Shown here piece after piece: positions 8,969 through 19,495 of a stretch of DNA of 64,000 bases (positions within the stretch are counted from its first letter, which is position 1; every line of letters starts with the position of its first letter). The translations under genes and the position numbers were made by a program. The notes under the pieces are model-generated. The model was not told where the DNA came from. It saw only the letters and a list, made by a program, of their open reading frames with translations, and did no database searches. Origin of the DNA: a bacterium (lineage in GTDB: Bacteria > Desulfobacterota > Binatia > HRBIN30 > CADEER01); NCBI GenBank assembly GCA_030430165.1, contig JAUIGL010000002.1, positions 1 through 64,000 of the forward strand, given 5' to 3'.

Positions 8969-9597
8969 GCAGCCGTGATCCGGGCCTCGCTGAGCTCGCG
9001 CCCTGGTGCGCTCGCGAAGGCTTGGAGCTCACCGAAACGCAGATCCTAAGGCTCTCCAAGTATCTGGAATCATTGAGGTTTTGGTCCGGAAAAGTGGCGT
9101 TGCTAGGGCGCGGCGAGAGCGCCCGGCTGAGTGACAAACACCTGCCCGACTGCCTCTTCGCCGCCGCCCGCTGCGCGGAGAGCGGACGCTTCGCCGACCT
9201 CGGCAGCGGCGCCGGACTTCCCGGAATCCCGGTCGCGATCGCCCGCCCCGGCGCCACGGTCGAGCTGGTCGAGGCACGCGGCAAGAAGGCATCGTTTCTC
9301 GCCGACGCCACCAGGGACGTGGGCAACGCCAAGGTCGTGAACTGCCGCATCGAGGATCTGCAGAGGACCTACGACCTCGCCCTGGCACGCGCCCTGGCGC
9401 CCCTGCCGCGCCTCCTCGAGCTGGCTCGGCCGACGCTCGAGGCCGGCGGCAAGCTCCTGGCGATGAAGTCTGCCGCCTACGCCGACGAGCTCGCCGAGTG
9501 CGACCTGGGCCGGTCCGGGTTCGAGCTGGTGGAGCCGGCCGAGTACGAGCTGCCCAGCGGCGAGCCCAGAGTGCTCCTCATCCTCGTCGCGGTTTGA
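8965..9597 (+). CDS. rsmG: 16S rRNA (guanine527-N7)-methyltransferase RsmG
   Basis: A 210-residue class I SAM methyltransferase. The SAM-binding loop [20 protein letters not shown] lies at ~76-95 and [14 protein letters not shown] follows. The family methylates G527 of 16S rRNA. The start is GTG 8965, overlapping the mnmG stop as GTGA, the normal coupled arrangement. It sits in the conserved mnmE-mnmG-rsmG-parA-parB order, but a LAGLIDADG-like ORF and a hairpin region separate it from parA here. Confidence 0.94.
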   Translation: MSSRDPGLAELAPWCAREGLELTETQILRLSKYLESLRFWSGKVALLGRGESARLSDKHLPDCLFAAARCAESGRFADLGSGAGLPGIPVAIARPGATVELVEARGKKASFLADATRDVGNAKVVNCRIEDLQRTYDLALARALAPLPRLLELARPTLEAGGKLLAMKSAAYADELAECDLGRSGFELVEPAEYELPSGEPRVLLILVAV

Positions 9598-9704
9598 TCG
9601 CCGAGACGACCGAGCGCGCACGCTTCACAGCCTCGGACCGGCGAATCGGTCGAAGAGCGCCCGACCGGCTCACGACCCTTGGATTCGGCGAGCACAAGCG
9701 GTAG

Positions 9705-10076
9705 ATGTTTCACGGGAAAACCGACGGTGAAACAACGACGGGGGTGAGAGTGGCGCTCAACGAGTTCGAAATCGGGTATTTGGTGGGGGTTCTGGTCGGC
9801 GAGGGGCATTTCGGAGGCGACGGCAAGCAACCACACATCACCCTGAGAATGCACACGGATCACGAGAACTTGTTTCGCTGGCTGGAGGACAAGCTCCCCG
9901 GGGGCAAGCTCTACGGCCCCTACAACCACAGCGGACGACACTACTTCCAGTGGATGGCCCGCGGCGATTTTCTCCGCAACGAGCTCGTGCCGCTCCTCGA
10001 TCGCCATCTCACCGAGGATCTCGACGGAAAATCGTTCCAGAGATACCTCGAGATGAAAGAACGGTACCGGATGTGA
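9705..10076 (+). CDS. Small LAGLIDADG-like protein
   Basis: A 123-residue protein whose segment GYLVGVLVGEGHF (24-36) resembles a LAGLIDADG homing-endonuclease helix (LAGLIDAEG-S/F type). PHITLRMHTDHENLFRWLE and YFQWMARGDFLRNELVPLL fit the following beta sheet and helices of a single-motif domain. Single-motif members would act as homodimers. The acidic residue of the motif is kept (E33). The gene is free-standing; I see no intron or intein in rsmG or parA. The ATG overlaps a parS-like sequence; a GTG at 9747 is an alternative start. Function as a nuclease is inference. Confidence 0.65.
   Translation: MFHGKTDGETTTGVRVALNEFEIGYLVGVLVGEGHFGGDGKQPHITLRMHTDHENLFRWLEDKLPGGKLYGPYNHSGRHYFQWMARGDFLRNELVPLLDRHLTEDLDGKSFQRYLEMKERYRM
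9706..9721. promoter_or_regulatory. Degenerate parS-like site
   Basis: TGTTTCACGGGAAAAC matches 13 of 16 positions of the common parS consensus TGTTTCACGTGAAACA. A half-site GTGAAACA follows at 9728-9735. It overlaps the first codons of the LAGLIDADG-like gene. The broken central palindrome makes it weaker than the site at 10324. Confidence 0.4.
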
Positions 10077-10081
10077 GACTC

Positions 10082-10309
10082 GCGCCTCCTTCGCTCTCCG
10101 AGCTTCGGAGGCGCTCGTAGGCACGGGCAGGGGCATAGGCACAGGCAGAGGGCGGTGCGGGCTTCGCCCTGCCCACCTGTCCACCACTTGGACGCTCGGC
10201 CCAGCCGAGCTTTGGACACGCGGGCACCGCCTCTTCGAAGCTCCCCGAGCGAAGCCGGGTCACAGACCGCGTTTTGGCCACCGCCGTAGGCGGTTTTGGA
10301 CTCATTCCC
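10082..10309. repeat. Hairpin region between the LAGLIDADG ORF and parA
   Basis: It begins with an 8-bp hairpin (GCGCCTCC 10082-10089, GGAGGCGC 10107-10114) whose loop CGCTCTCCGAGCTTC and tail CTCGTAGGCA recur at 23699-23780 around a different stem. It then holds hairpins GCTCGGC-CCA-GCCGAGC and CCGCC-GTA-GGCGG, separated by TTGGAC, TTTGGAC, TTTGGCC and TTTTGGAC. The same punctuation appears in the arrays at 18954, 42450, 49926 and 50712. I see no gene in 10077-10432. Confidence 0.7.
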
Positions 10310-10323
10310 CTGTTTCACCGTAA

Positions 10324-10339
10324 GATTTCACGTGAAACT
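10324..10339. promoter_or_regulatory. parS: parS centromere-like site
   Basis: GATTTCACGTGAAACT has an intact central palindrome TTTCACGTGAAA and matches 13 of 16 positions of TGTTTCACGTGAAACA; the mismatches are only at the ends. A half-site TGTTTCAC lies just upstream at 10311. It sits about 95 bases before parA, the usual location of parS, where ParB would load. Confidence 0.8.
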
Positions 10340-10432
10340 TTGCCCCTCGAACGAGAAAATCTTCAAAAAATTTGTCTCGCCGGGCAAAGTTGTGCTACAC
10401 GCTGACCATCGGCGACTAAGAGGGGTGGATAG

Positions 10433-11614
10433 TTGGGTAGGGTTGTTTGTATCGCCAACCAAAAGGGCGGCGTAGGCAAGACGACAACGGCAATCAACCT
10501 GTCGGCAAGTCTCGCCATCGCCGGCCACCGCGTGTTGTTGATCGATCTCGACCCGCAGGCGAACGCGACCAGCGGGCTCGGCGTTCGTGCCAGCGACGAC
10601 ATGCCCTCGACCTACGACCTGCTGATGGGCGAGAAGTCCGTCGCCGAGGTCACCACCTCGACCACGCAAGAACGACTCGACATTCTCCCGGCGCAGCGCG
10701 ATTTGGTCGGCGCCGAGGTCGAGCTGGTCCAGGCACTGGCTCGCGAGCACCGGCTCACCGAGGCCCTCGGCCCCGCGCGCGACGACTACGACATCATCCT
10801 GGTCGACTGTCCGCCTTCGCTGGGACTGCTGACCATCAACGGCCTCACCGCCGCCAACGGCGTCCTGATTCCGCTGCAGTGCGAGTACTACGCCCTCGAG
10901 GGGCTCAGCGCCCTGATGGACACCTTTCGGTTGATCCGCGAGCGGTTGAACCGCGACCTCGAGATCGAGGGGATCCTGCTGACCATGTTCGACACGCGCA
11001 ACAGCCTGTCGCATCAGGTAGCAGCCGAGGTCCGCGAGCACTTTCCCAACAAGGTCTTCGCGACGACGATCCCCCGCAACGTGCGCCTCAGCGAGTCTCC
11101 CAGTCATGGAATCCCGGTCGCGCAGTACGATCCGACCTCGAAGGGCGCGCAAGCGTACCTGGATCTGGCAGACGAGCTGCTGCCGCGCCAGGGCAAAGAG
11201 CAGCCTGCCGCCCCGTTGACGGAGTCTGCCAGCGAGCCCCCGCTGGCCGCGGCCGCTGCACCCGCCCGCGAGACCCCACAACGTACTGAAAACACTGGGC
11301 TTTCTGGAGATCGCGGCGAGGAATCACCCGCCCAACCTGCGCCGACGGCCGTGTCGTCATCGGCACCCGCCGTGCAACCGATCGCGCCCGAGCCCGATAC
11401 GGGCGACACGGTTTCGGACGGCGCCACACCACGCAACGAGAACACAAACGAGAATACAAACGAGAGCACATTGGAGGTGGTTGAAGATGGAGGCAAGAAG
11501 GAGAGCCTTGGGGAGGGGGCTCGGGGCGTTGATCGCCCCGGACAAGTCAGCACCCAGCCCGAGTCCGGCGGCCACGAGCCCGGAGACAGTTCCGATCGAG
11601 GCAATATCACCTAA
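10433..11614 (+). CDS. parA: Chromosome partitioning ATPase ParA (Soj) with C-terminal extension
   Basis: A 393-residue protein. The first ~255 residues are a complete ParA: deviant Walker A KGGVGKTTT (~11-19), DLDPQANATSGLG, Walker B-like DCPPSLG (~126) and TIPRNVRLSESPSHG. ParA binds DNA nonspecifically and is driven by ParB-parS to segregate chromosomes. About 135 extra residues follow: Ala/Pro/Glu-rich, then Asn/Glu-rich (NENTNENTNES). This tail overprints the start of parB by 128-134 bases. The start is TTG 10433 with AGAGGGGTGG upstream. The tail is probably disordered; whether it is translated in full needs protein evidence. Confidence 0.92.
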   Translation: MGRVVCIANQKGGVGKTTTAINLSASLAIAGHRVLLIDLDPQANATSGLGVRASDDMPSTYDLLMGEKSVAEVTTSTTQERLDILPAQRDLVGAEVELVQALAREHRLTEALGPARDDYDIILVDCPPSLGLLTINGLTAANGVLIPLQCEYYALEGLSALMDTFRLIRERLNRDLEIEGILLTMFDTRNSLSHQVAAEVREHFPNKVFATTIPRNVRLSESPSHGIPVAQYDPTSKGAQAYLDLADELLPRQGKEQPAAPLTESASEPPLAAAAAPARETPQRTENTGLSGDRGEESPAQPAPTAVSSSAPAVQPIAPEPDTGDTVSDGATPRNENTNENTNESTLEVVEDGGKKESLGEGARGVDRPGQVSTQPESGGHEPGDSSDRGNIT

Positions 11615-12350
11615 TAAATACCAACCTCGAGAGATATTCGACAGTGAGGCAATTGCCGATCTGTCGCGCTCGATCAAACAGAAAGGCGTGCTGCAGCCAC
11701 TGCTCGTGCGTGGCAGCGGCGGTCGCTACGAGCTCATCGCCGGCGAGCGGCGGTTCCGTGCCGCGAAGATGGCGGGCCTGAGCGAAGTGCCCGTAATCAT
11801 TAGGGAAGTTGACGATCGCGAGGCGCTCGAGCTGGCTCTGATCGAGAACGTTCAGCGCCAGGACCTGAACCCGGTCGAAGAAGCGCATGCCTACCAGCGG
11901 CTGATCGACGAGTTCGACATGAACCAGGACGAGGTCGCGTTGCGGGTCGGCAAGACGCGAGCTGCAATCAGCAACAGCATTCGCCTGTTGCAGCTCGACG
12001 CCGGAATCCTGGCCAAGCTGGAATCCGGTGAGCTCACCGCCGGCCATGCGCGTTCGCTGCTCGCGCTGCCCGACAAGGAAGAGAGAGCCCGGGTCGCGGA
12101 GGACGTCGTCGTCCGCAAGCTCAACGTCCGTGACACCGAGCGGCTGGTACGCGAGCGGGCGAAGCGGGCCGACGATGCCGACCGGGCGATTCTCGAAGGC
12201 GCTCTCGGCCAGGCATTGGGAACCAAGGTTCGCATCAAGACGCGCGGCAAGCAGCGCGGCCGGATCGAGATCGACTTCTACTCGCTCGACCAACTCGACG
12301 GCCTGGTCGCCAGACTGTCGCAAGACGCCCGCGCAGCGGCCTCGTTTTGA
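11487..12350 (+). CDS. parB: Chromosome partitioning protein ParB (Spo0J)
   Basis: A 287-residue CTPase clamp protein that loads at parS. The N-terminal RRRALGRGLGALI is the ParA-stimulating peptide. The ParB/Srx domain shows NKYQPR, the GERRFRAAKMAGL box (~86-98) and ENVQRQDLNPVEEA. A helix-turn-helix (VALRVGKTRAAISNSIRLL) and a C-terminal dimer domain follow. ATG 11487 is preferred because GGAGGTGG lies at 11473-11480; TTG 11481 is in frame but too close to it. The gene begins inside parA in another frame. Confidence 0.95.
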   Translation: MEARRRALGRGLGALIAPDKSAPSPSPAATSPETVPIEAISPNKYQPREIFDSEAIADLSRSIKQKGVLQPLLVRGSGGRYELIAGERRFRAAKMAGLSEVPVIIREVDDREALELALIENVQRQDLNPVEEAHAYQRLIDEFDMNQDEVALRVGKTRAAISNSIRLLQLDAGILAKLESGELTAGHARSLLALPDKEERARVAEDVVVRKLNVRDTERLVRERAKRADDADRAILEGALGQALGTKVRIKTRGKQRGRIEIDFYSLDQLDGLVARLSQDARAAASF

Positions 12351-12360
12351 TCGCTCCGTT

Positions 12361-12389
12361 TTGACACGTTGGGCCCCGGCGGCTATAAG
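12361..12389 (+). promoter_or_regulatory. Sigma-70-type promoter for the bactofilin gene
   Basis: A perfect TTGACA (12361-12366) is followed after exactly 17 bases by TATAAG (12384-12389), about 42 bases before the bactofilin ATG. The -35 box starts 11 bases after the parB stop, so the bactofilin can be expressed independently of parAB. Confidence 0.7.
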
Positions 12390-12430
12390 CGCGGTGCCCA
12401 TTTTTTGCTCAATAGGATTAGGAGAAGAAA

Positions 12431-12922
12431 ATGGCGCTTTTCACGAAAGACGACAAAAACACGGCCGCACGGCCAGAGCCCACGGTGACAAAGCAACCAT
12501 CTCCTCAGCCGAAACCCGAGGTCGGGGCGCGCCTGGTGCAGGGCGCCAAGATCGAGGGCAAGCTCACCTTCAAGGGGAGCGTTCACATCGACTGTGAAAT
12601 CGACGGCGAGATTCGCGCCGACGACGCGGTGGTGCTCGGCGAGTCGGCTCGGGTGAAGGCCAAGATCACGGCGGCTACCGTCGTCGCCCAGGGACGGGTC
12701 GAGGGCGATATCGAGGCCAGTAAGCGCATCGAGCTGCGCGCCCCGGCCTCGGTTCTCGGCAATTTGAGAACTCCGAGCCTGGTCATCCACGAGGGGGTTA
12801 CCTTCGAGGGCCGTTCAGATATGGGTAATAAGAGCAGTAGCTCGGAGAACACCGACAAGCGGGTCGCGATCTTCCCCACCGAAGAGCGCGGCGGCAAGCG
12901 CAAGTCGGAAGCGGCGAACTGA
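12431..12922 (+). CDS. Bactofilin family cytoskeletal protein
   Basis: A 163-residue protein with a central bactofilin beta-helix domain (~35-130), seen as short repeating strands: GAKIEGKLTFKGSVHIDCEI, DGEIRADDAVVLGESARVKA, AQGRVEGDIEASKRIEL and LGNLRTPSLVIHEGVTFEG. Flexible charged tails lie on both sides. Bactofilins polymerise without nucleotide and scaffold envelope or chromosome-segregation proteins; in Myxococcus, bactofilins position ParAB components. The location directly after parAB fits that role, but this is inference. A strong ribosome-binding site (AGGAG) precedes the ATG. Confidence 0.9.
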   Translation: MALFTKDDKNTAARPEPTVTKQPSPQPKPEVGARLVQGAKIEGKLTFKGSVHIDCEIDGEIRADDAVVLGESARVKAKITAATVVAQGRVEGDIEASKRIELRAPASVLGNLRTPSLVIHEGVTFEGRSDMGNKSSSSENTDKRVAIFPTEERGGKRKSEAAN

Positions 12923-13021
12923 GGGACCTCTCGAACAACAACTTCCGCAACACTCACCGGTAAGGAGTACACGATCTGCATCGGGTCGTCGTGACGGCTC
13001 GGTGCAGCTCTGCGTCAAGAC

Positions 13022-13453
13022 ATGAATCTGCAGCCTGATATCGTCCACCTACTGGGCCAGGTCGTCATCTTCATCTTCGTTTGGGTCGGTCTGAGCCGCA
13101 TGGCTTTCGCGCCGACCTCCGACGTGCTCGACCAGCGGCGCAAGCGCACCGTCGCCGCCGAGGAGGAAGCGTCGGCGATGGTGACCTCGGCGGAAGCCGA
13201 TCGCGAAACCTACGAGATCACGGTCCATCAGCGCCGCGCGCAGATGTCGGAAGAGACCGCGACCGCCCGCAATCAGGCGCAGGAAGAATCGGCAAAGGTC
13301 CTGGCCGAGGCGCGAGAGAGCGCCAACCAGGCACTCGCCGCGCAACGCGATGCCGTCGCCAAGCAAGTGGATTCTGCGCGCGAGGCGCTGGCCAAGAGCG
13401 CCGACGACATCGCCAAGCAGATGCTGGGGCGGGTCACCGGAGGAACTGCTTGA
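13022..13453 (+). CDS. atpX: ATP synthase F0 subunit b'
   Basis: A 143-residue protein with one N-terminal membrane helix (~10-28, LGQVVIFIFVWVGLSRMAF) and a long charged coiled coil (VLDQRRKRTVAAEEEASAM onward). This is the peripheral-stalk b' type, lacking the longer N-terminus of subunit b. The gene is the first of the F1/stator operon, and its TGA overlaps the ATG of atpF. A b'/b pair instead of a b homodimer is usual in deltaproteobacteria, cyanobacteria and chloroplasts. Confidence 0.9.
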   Translation: MNLQPDIVHLLGQVVIFIFVWVGLSRMAFAPTSDVLDQRRKRTVAAEEEASAMVTSAEADRETYEITVHQRRAQMSEETATARNQAQEESAKVLAEARESANQALAAQRDAVAKQVDSAREALAKSADDIAKQMLGRVTGGTA

Positions 13454-14034
13454 TGCCAGTCACCGTTTCACGCTGGGTGGTGTTCGCTGCCCTCTTGGTC
13501 GAGCCGATCATCGCCCTGGCGTCAGGCGGAGAAGCACACGGCGACGAGCACCACGGCATGCCTACCGCGGTGAAGCTCGGCGTGATGACCGTCAATCTGG
13601 TGATCTTTCTGGTGGTGCTGCGCAAGGCCGCCTGGCCGATGATGGTCGAGTGGGTCTCGACCCGGCGCGACGGTGTGGTCAGCGCCCTCGAGCAGGCTGC
13701 CGTCGCCAAGCGCGATGCCGAAAGTCTGAAAGCGCAGTGGAAAGACCGCTTGGCGAGCCTCGATCAGGAGATCGACGAGATGCGCGCCCAGGCGCGAAAG
13801 CAGATCGACTCCGAACGCGAGCAGATCCTCGAATCGGCACGCAAGCTTGCCGAATCGATTCGGCGCGACGCCGAGAGCGCAGCTCAGCAGCAGCTGCGCA
13901 ACGCGCAGGACGAGCTGCGCGCCGAAGTGGCGCGGCGGGCGTTCCAAATCGCGGCCGAGGCTGCCCCATCCCAGCTCGGCGACGCGCAGCAGAAGCGCTT
14001 CGTCGATGAATTCATCACCGAGGTGGGCAAATGA
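13453..14034 (+). CDS. atpF: ATP synthase F0 subunit b
   Basis: A 193-residue stator subunit. A cleavable-looking N-terminal hydrophobic segment (residues ~8-22, ending ALASGGEAHG) precedes a membrane helix (~39-55, KLGVMTVNLVIFLVVLRKAA) and a long coiled coil rich in Glu, Arg, Gln and Ala. Such a leader is typical of deltaproteobacterial b subunits. ATG 13453 overlaps the atpX stop (TGATG), and the stop overlaps the atpH start (ATGA), so translation is coupled on both sides. Confidence 0.92.
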   Translation: MPVTVSRWVVFAALLVEPIIALASGGEAHGDEHHGMPTAVKLGVMTVNLVIFLVVLRKAAWPMMVEWVSTRRDGVVSALEQAAVAKRDAESLKAQWKDRLASLDQEIDEMRAQARKQIDSEREQILESARKLAESIRRDAESAAQQQLRNAQDELRAEVARRAFQIAAEAAPSQLGDAQQKRFVDEFITEVGK

Positions 14035-14576
14035 GCTCGGTGGCGCGCCGTTACGCGAAAGCAATTCTCGAGGTTGCCGAGGACGAGGGCTCTCTCGACA
14101 AGACCGGCGAAGAGCTGCTGGCACTCGCCGCCGTCTCGAAGGCGCCGCAAGTCGCGGCGGCGGTGGCCAATCCACTGGTCGCCGAGAGCAAACGCCGCGC
14201 CCTGGCGCAGGCGATTGCCAAGGACCTCGGGGTGCACAAGTCGGTCGCCAACTTCGTCAGCCTGCTCGCCGATCACCAGCGGCTCGACCAGATTCCGGCG
14301 ATCGCAGAGCAATACAACAAGCTGCTCGATGAGAAGCTCAACCGGGTCCGCGCGGTGGTACGCACCGCGGTCGACCTCGCCCCGGGGGACCTCGCTCGCA
14401 TCGTCAAGACGTTCGAGGCGAAGACGGGCAAGACGGTCCTGGCAGAGACCGTCGTCGACGCGGACCTACTCGGCGGGGTCACCGTCGACATCGAAGGCAA
14501 GGTGTACGACGGTAGCCTGAAGACTCAGCTCGAGAACCTGGCTGCCAAAATCGCGGGGAGCCAGTCCTACATCTAA
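14031..14576 (+). CDS. atpH: ATP synthase F1 subunit delta
   Basis: A 181-residue protein (OSCP/delta family). It opens SSVARRYAKAILEVAEDEG, the usual helical domain, and ends with the typical strand-helix segment LLGGVTVDIEGKVYDGSLKT followed by QLENLAAKI. It links the b/b' stalk to the top of the alpha3-beta3 hexamer. The start overlaps the atpF stop. About 90 bases without a gene separate it from atpA. Confidence 0.95.
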   Translation: MSSVARRYAKAILEVAEDEGSLDKTGEELLALAAVSKAPQVAAAVANPLVAESKRRALAQAIAKDLGVHKSVANFVSLLADHQRLDQIPAIAEQYNKLLDEKLNRVRAVVRTAVDLAPGDLARIVKTFEAKTGKTVLAETVVDADLLGGVTVDIEGKVYDGSLKTQLENLAAKIAGSQSYI

Positions 14577-14666
14577 TCACTCGGGCGTCCGCCCAATCAC
14601 GACAACTCATCAGTACGGGCTCGGCGGACCTTTAATCTAGGTTCGTTCGAGGAGGGAGCACGGAGC

Positions 14667-16175
<1,509 letters not shown>

Positions 16176-16210
16176 GCCGGTTCGCAACTTCTGCCGACTG
16201 AAAGAGATTC

Positions 16211-17086
16211 ATGCCCTCGCTCAAAGCCATTCGAAAGCGGATCAGCTCGGTCAAGAGCACGCAGCAGATCACCAAGGCGATGCAGATGGTCGCCGCAGCC
16301 AAGCTGCGCCGAGCGCAGGACGCTGCCACTCAGGCTCGACCGTACGCCGACAAGCTCAGCGAGCAGCTGACCTCGGTGGCGGCGCGCGTCGGCGACGCCG
16401 CATCCAATCCGCTGCTCGCTACACGCGCCGAGGAAAAGGTCGTCGACATCATCCTGGTGACCAGCGACCGCGGTCTTTGCGGCGGCTACAACTCGAACTT
16501 GATCCGCACCTGCGAGTCGCTTCTCGCCGACAAGGCCGATTGCGAAATCCGGCTGACGGTGATCGGCACCAAGGGATCGCAGTACTTCAAGAACCGCGGC
16601 CGGGCCACCTTCGAGGAGCACACCGGCCTCGCGGCCGGACCCGACCATCCGCTCGCCGTGCAGCTCGGCAACCGCGTTTCGCGCGACTACGCCAGCGGCG
16701 AAACCGACGCGGTCTACGTCGTCTACAACAAGTTCAACTCCGCGATCTCGCAGGTACCGACGGTCGAGAAGCTGCTTCCGGTCGCCAGCGCCGGCGCCGA
16801 CGAGGACCAGCAGGAAGAGAGCCTGGTCGACTACATCTACGAGCCCGACCCGGGCTCGCTGCTCGGCCGGCTGCTGGCTCAGTACATCAACACCTTGATC
16901 TATCGATCGTTCCTGGAGGCGAATGCCAGCGAGCACGCCGCGCGTATGACCGCGATGGACAGCGCGACCTCGAACGCATCGGACATGATGGAACGCCTCA
17001 CGCTCGAAATGAACCGCGCCCGACAGGCCGCGATCACTACCGAGCTGATGGAAATCGTCTCGGGCGCCGAGTCGCTCAAGGGCTAG
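16211..17086 (+). CDS. atpG: ATP synthase F1 subunit gamma
   Basis: A 291-residue central-stalk subunit. The N-terminal helix MPSLKAIRKRISSVKSTQQI with TKAMQMVAAAKLRRAQ and the C-terminal helix ARMTAMDSATSNASDMMERL form the rotor coiled coil. The middle is the usual alpha/beta domain with VTSDRGLCGGYN. It rotates inside alpha3-beta3. The gene sits 35 bases after atpA and 19 bases before atpD. Confidence 0.97.
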   Translation: MPSLKAIRKRISSVKSTQQITKAMQMVAAAKLRRAQDAATQARPYADKLSEQLTSVAARVGDAASNPLLATRAEEKVVDIILVTSDRGLCGGYNSNLIRTCESLLADKADCEIRLTVIGTKGSQYFKNRGRATFEEHTGLAAGPDHPLAVQLGNRVSRDYASGETDAVYVVYNKFNSAISQVPTVEKLLPVASAGADEDQQEESLVDYIYEPDPGSLLGRLLAQYINTLIYRSFLEANASEHAARMTAMDSATSNASDMMERLTLEMNRARQAAITTELMEIVSGAESLKG

Positions 17087-17102
17087 TCAGAGAGGGCTAT
17101 AG

Positions 17103-18521
<1,419 letters not shown>

Positions 18522-18545
18522 CGACGCCCGCAGCGGAGCCCAACC

Positions 18546-18953
18546 ATGTCTGACCGATTCCAGTTGCGCGTCGTCACGCCGACGAGCGAAGCCGTCAACG
18601 AAGAAGTGTTCGAGGTCACCGCTCCCGGCACCATGGGAGAGTTCGGCATCCTGCCCGACCACGCCGCCTTCCTCTCGTCACTGGAAGTCGGCCGCCTGCA
18701 GTACCGCGGCCCTTCGGGTGAGAATCAGGTGGCAATCCGCGAAGGATTCGCCGAGGTCAGCGACAACGTCATGACCGTTCTCTCCGAAGCCGCCGCTACC
18801 AAGGCCGACATCGACATGGAAGAAGCGACCGCGCAGCTGCAAGAGGCCAAGCGCAAGCTCGAGGACCTCTCGACCTTCGATCCAGAGTTCGCCGAAGCCC
18901 AGGCCGACATGCACTGGGCCGAAGCCCGACTCGCCGTCGCTGGCATACGATAA
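18546..18953 (+). CDS. atpC: ATP synthase F1 subunit epsilon
   Basis: A 135-residue protein with the N-terminal beta sandwich (RFQLRVVTPTSEAVNEEVFE, PGTMGEFGILPDHAAFLSSL) and a C-terminal helical pair (MEEATAQLQEAKRKLEDLS). Epsilon couples the c-ring to gamma and can inhibit ATP hydrolysis. It is the last gene of the operon. A hairpin begins immediately after its stop and opens a long palindrome array. Confidence 0.95.
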   Translation: MSDRFQLRVVTPTSEAVNEEVFEVTAPGTMGEFGILPDHAAFLSSLEVGRLQYRGPSGENQVAIREGFAEVSDNVMTVLSEAAATKADIDMEEATAQLQEAKRKLEDLSTFDPEFAEAQADMHWAEARLAVAGIR

Positions 18954-19212
18954 GCGACGGCTTCGCCGTCGCGGTCCCAAAGCGGCGCTGCGCGCCGCCG
19001 TCCCAAGACCGGCTACGCCGGTCGTCCCAGGAACGCCATCGCTGCGCTCGGCGTTCGTCCCAAGCAGCGCTGACGCGCTGCGGGGGTCCGGGGCGCCAGA
19101 AAGCCCCCAACGGCGCCAGCCGTTTTGGGACGCGGCGCCCTGGCGCCGCATTGGGACACCCGCGAGAGCGCAGCGAATCGCGGGTTTGGGACGAACCGCC
19201 AGCGGCGGTTCT
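18954..19212. repeat. Punctuated hairpin array A
   Basis: At least nine short hairpins with different stems follow each other: GCGACGG/CCGTCGC, GCGGCGC/GCGCCGC, ACCGGC/GCCGGT, AACGCC/GGCGTT, CAGCGC/GCGCTG, then AACGGC/GCCGTT, GCGGCGCC/GGCGCCGC, CCCGCGA/TCGCGGG and AACCGCC/GGCGGTT. They are separated by GTCCCAA in the first half and by its inverse TTGGGAC in the second half. The whole array is therefore itself an inverted repeat of spacer orientation. It lies between atpC and a VapBC-like module. I see no gene here; the first hairpin may end the atp transcript. Confidence 0.85.
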
Positions 19213-19222
19213 TTTCGCGTTG

Positions 19223-19248
19223 CAGATGCATGCACATGCATGTATCTG
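19223..19248. promoter_or_regulatory. Palindromic operator candidate of the vapBC-like module
   Basis: CAGATGCATG and CATGTATCTG form a 10-bp inverted repeat with one mismatch around a 6-base centre. It ends 10 bases before the antitoxin ATG. Ribbon-helix-helix antitoxins usually autorepress through such sites. Confidence 0.55.
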
Positions 19249-19258
19249 TAAGTTCGCC

Positions 19259-19495
19259 ATGCGGACCACCGTCGAAGTGTCGGACGACGTGCGGGCGCGG
19301 CTCCTCGAGCTGGCGGCGCGCAAAGGGCTGAAGGGCTTCTCGCAGTTGGTCCAGGAAGCTCTCGAGGGCTATCTACGCGAGCTCGATTCGGAGAACGAAA
19401 AGGTCCGGCGGGCGGTGCTGCTCAAGGGCGCGTTTCGCGAGAAAGACGCAAACACCATGCGCGGTGCCATCCGCGCCCTGCGTCGAGAGCAATGA
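19259..19495 (+). CDS. Ribbon-helix-helix antitoxin (VapB-like)
   Basis: A 78-residue protein. The N-terminus MRTTVEVSDDVRARLLELAA with RKGLKGFSQLVQEALEGYL is a classic ribbon-helix-helix DNA-binding fold (beta strand, two helices). The charged C-terminal tail would wrap the toxin. ATG 19259 is chosen because the fold starts there; an in-frame extension back to 19151 runs through the hairpin array and is not credible. Its stop overlaps the toxin ATG by 4 bases. Confidence 0.8.
   Translation: MRTTVEVSDDVRARLLELAARKGLKGFSQLVQEALEGYLRELDSENEKVRRAVLLKGAFREKDANTMRGAIRALRREQ

Noticed and set aside
18954..19212. Hairpin array considered as a CRISPR array
   Set aside because: The constant part is only ~7 bases, the variable part is palindromic rather than spacer-like, and no cas genes are present.
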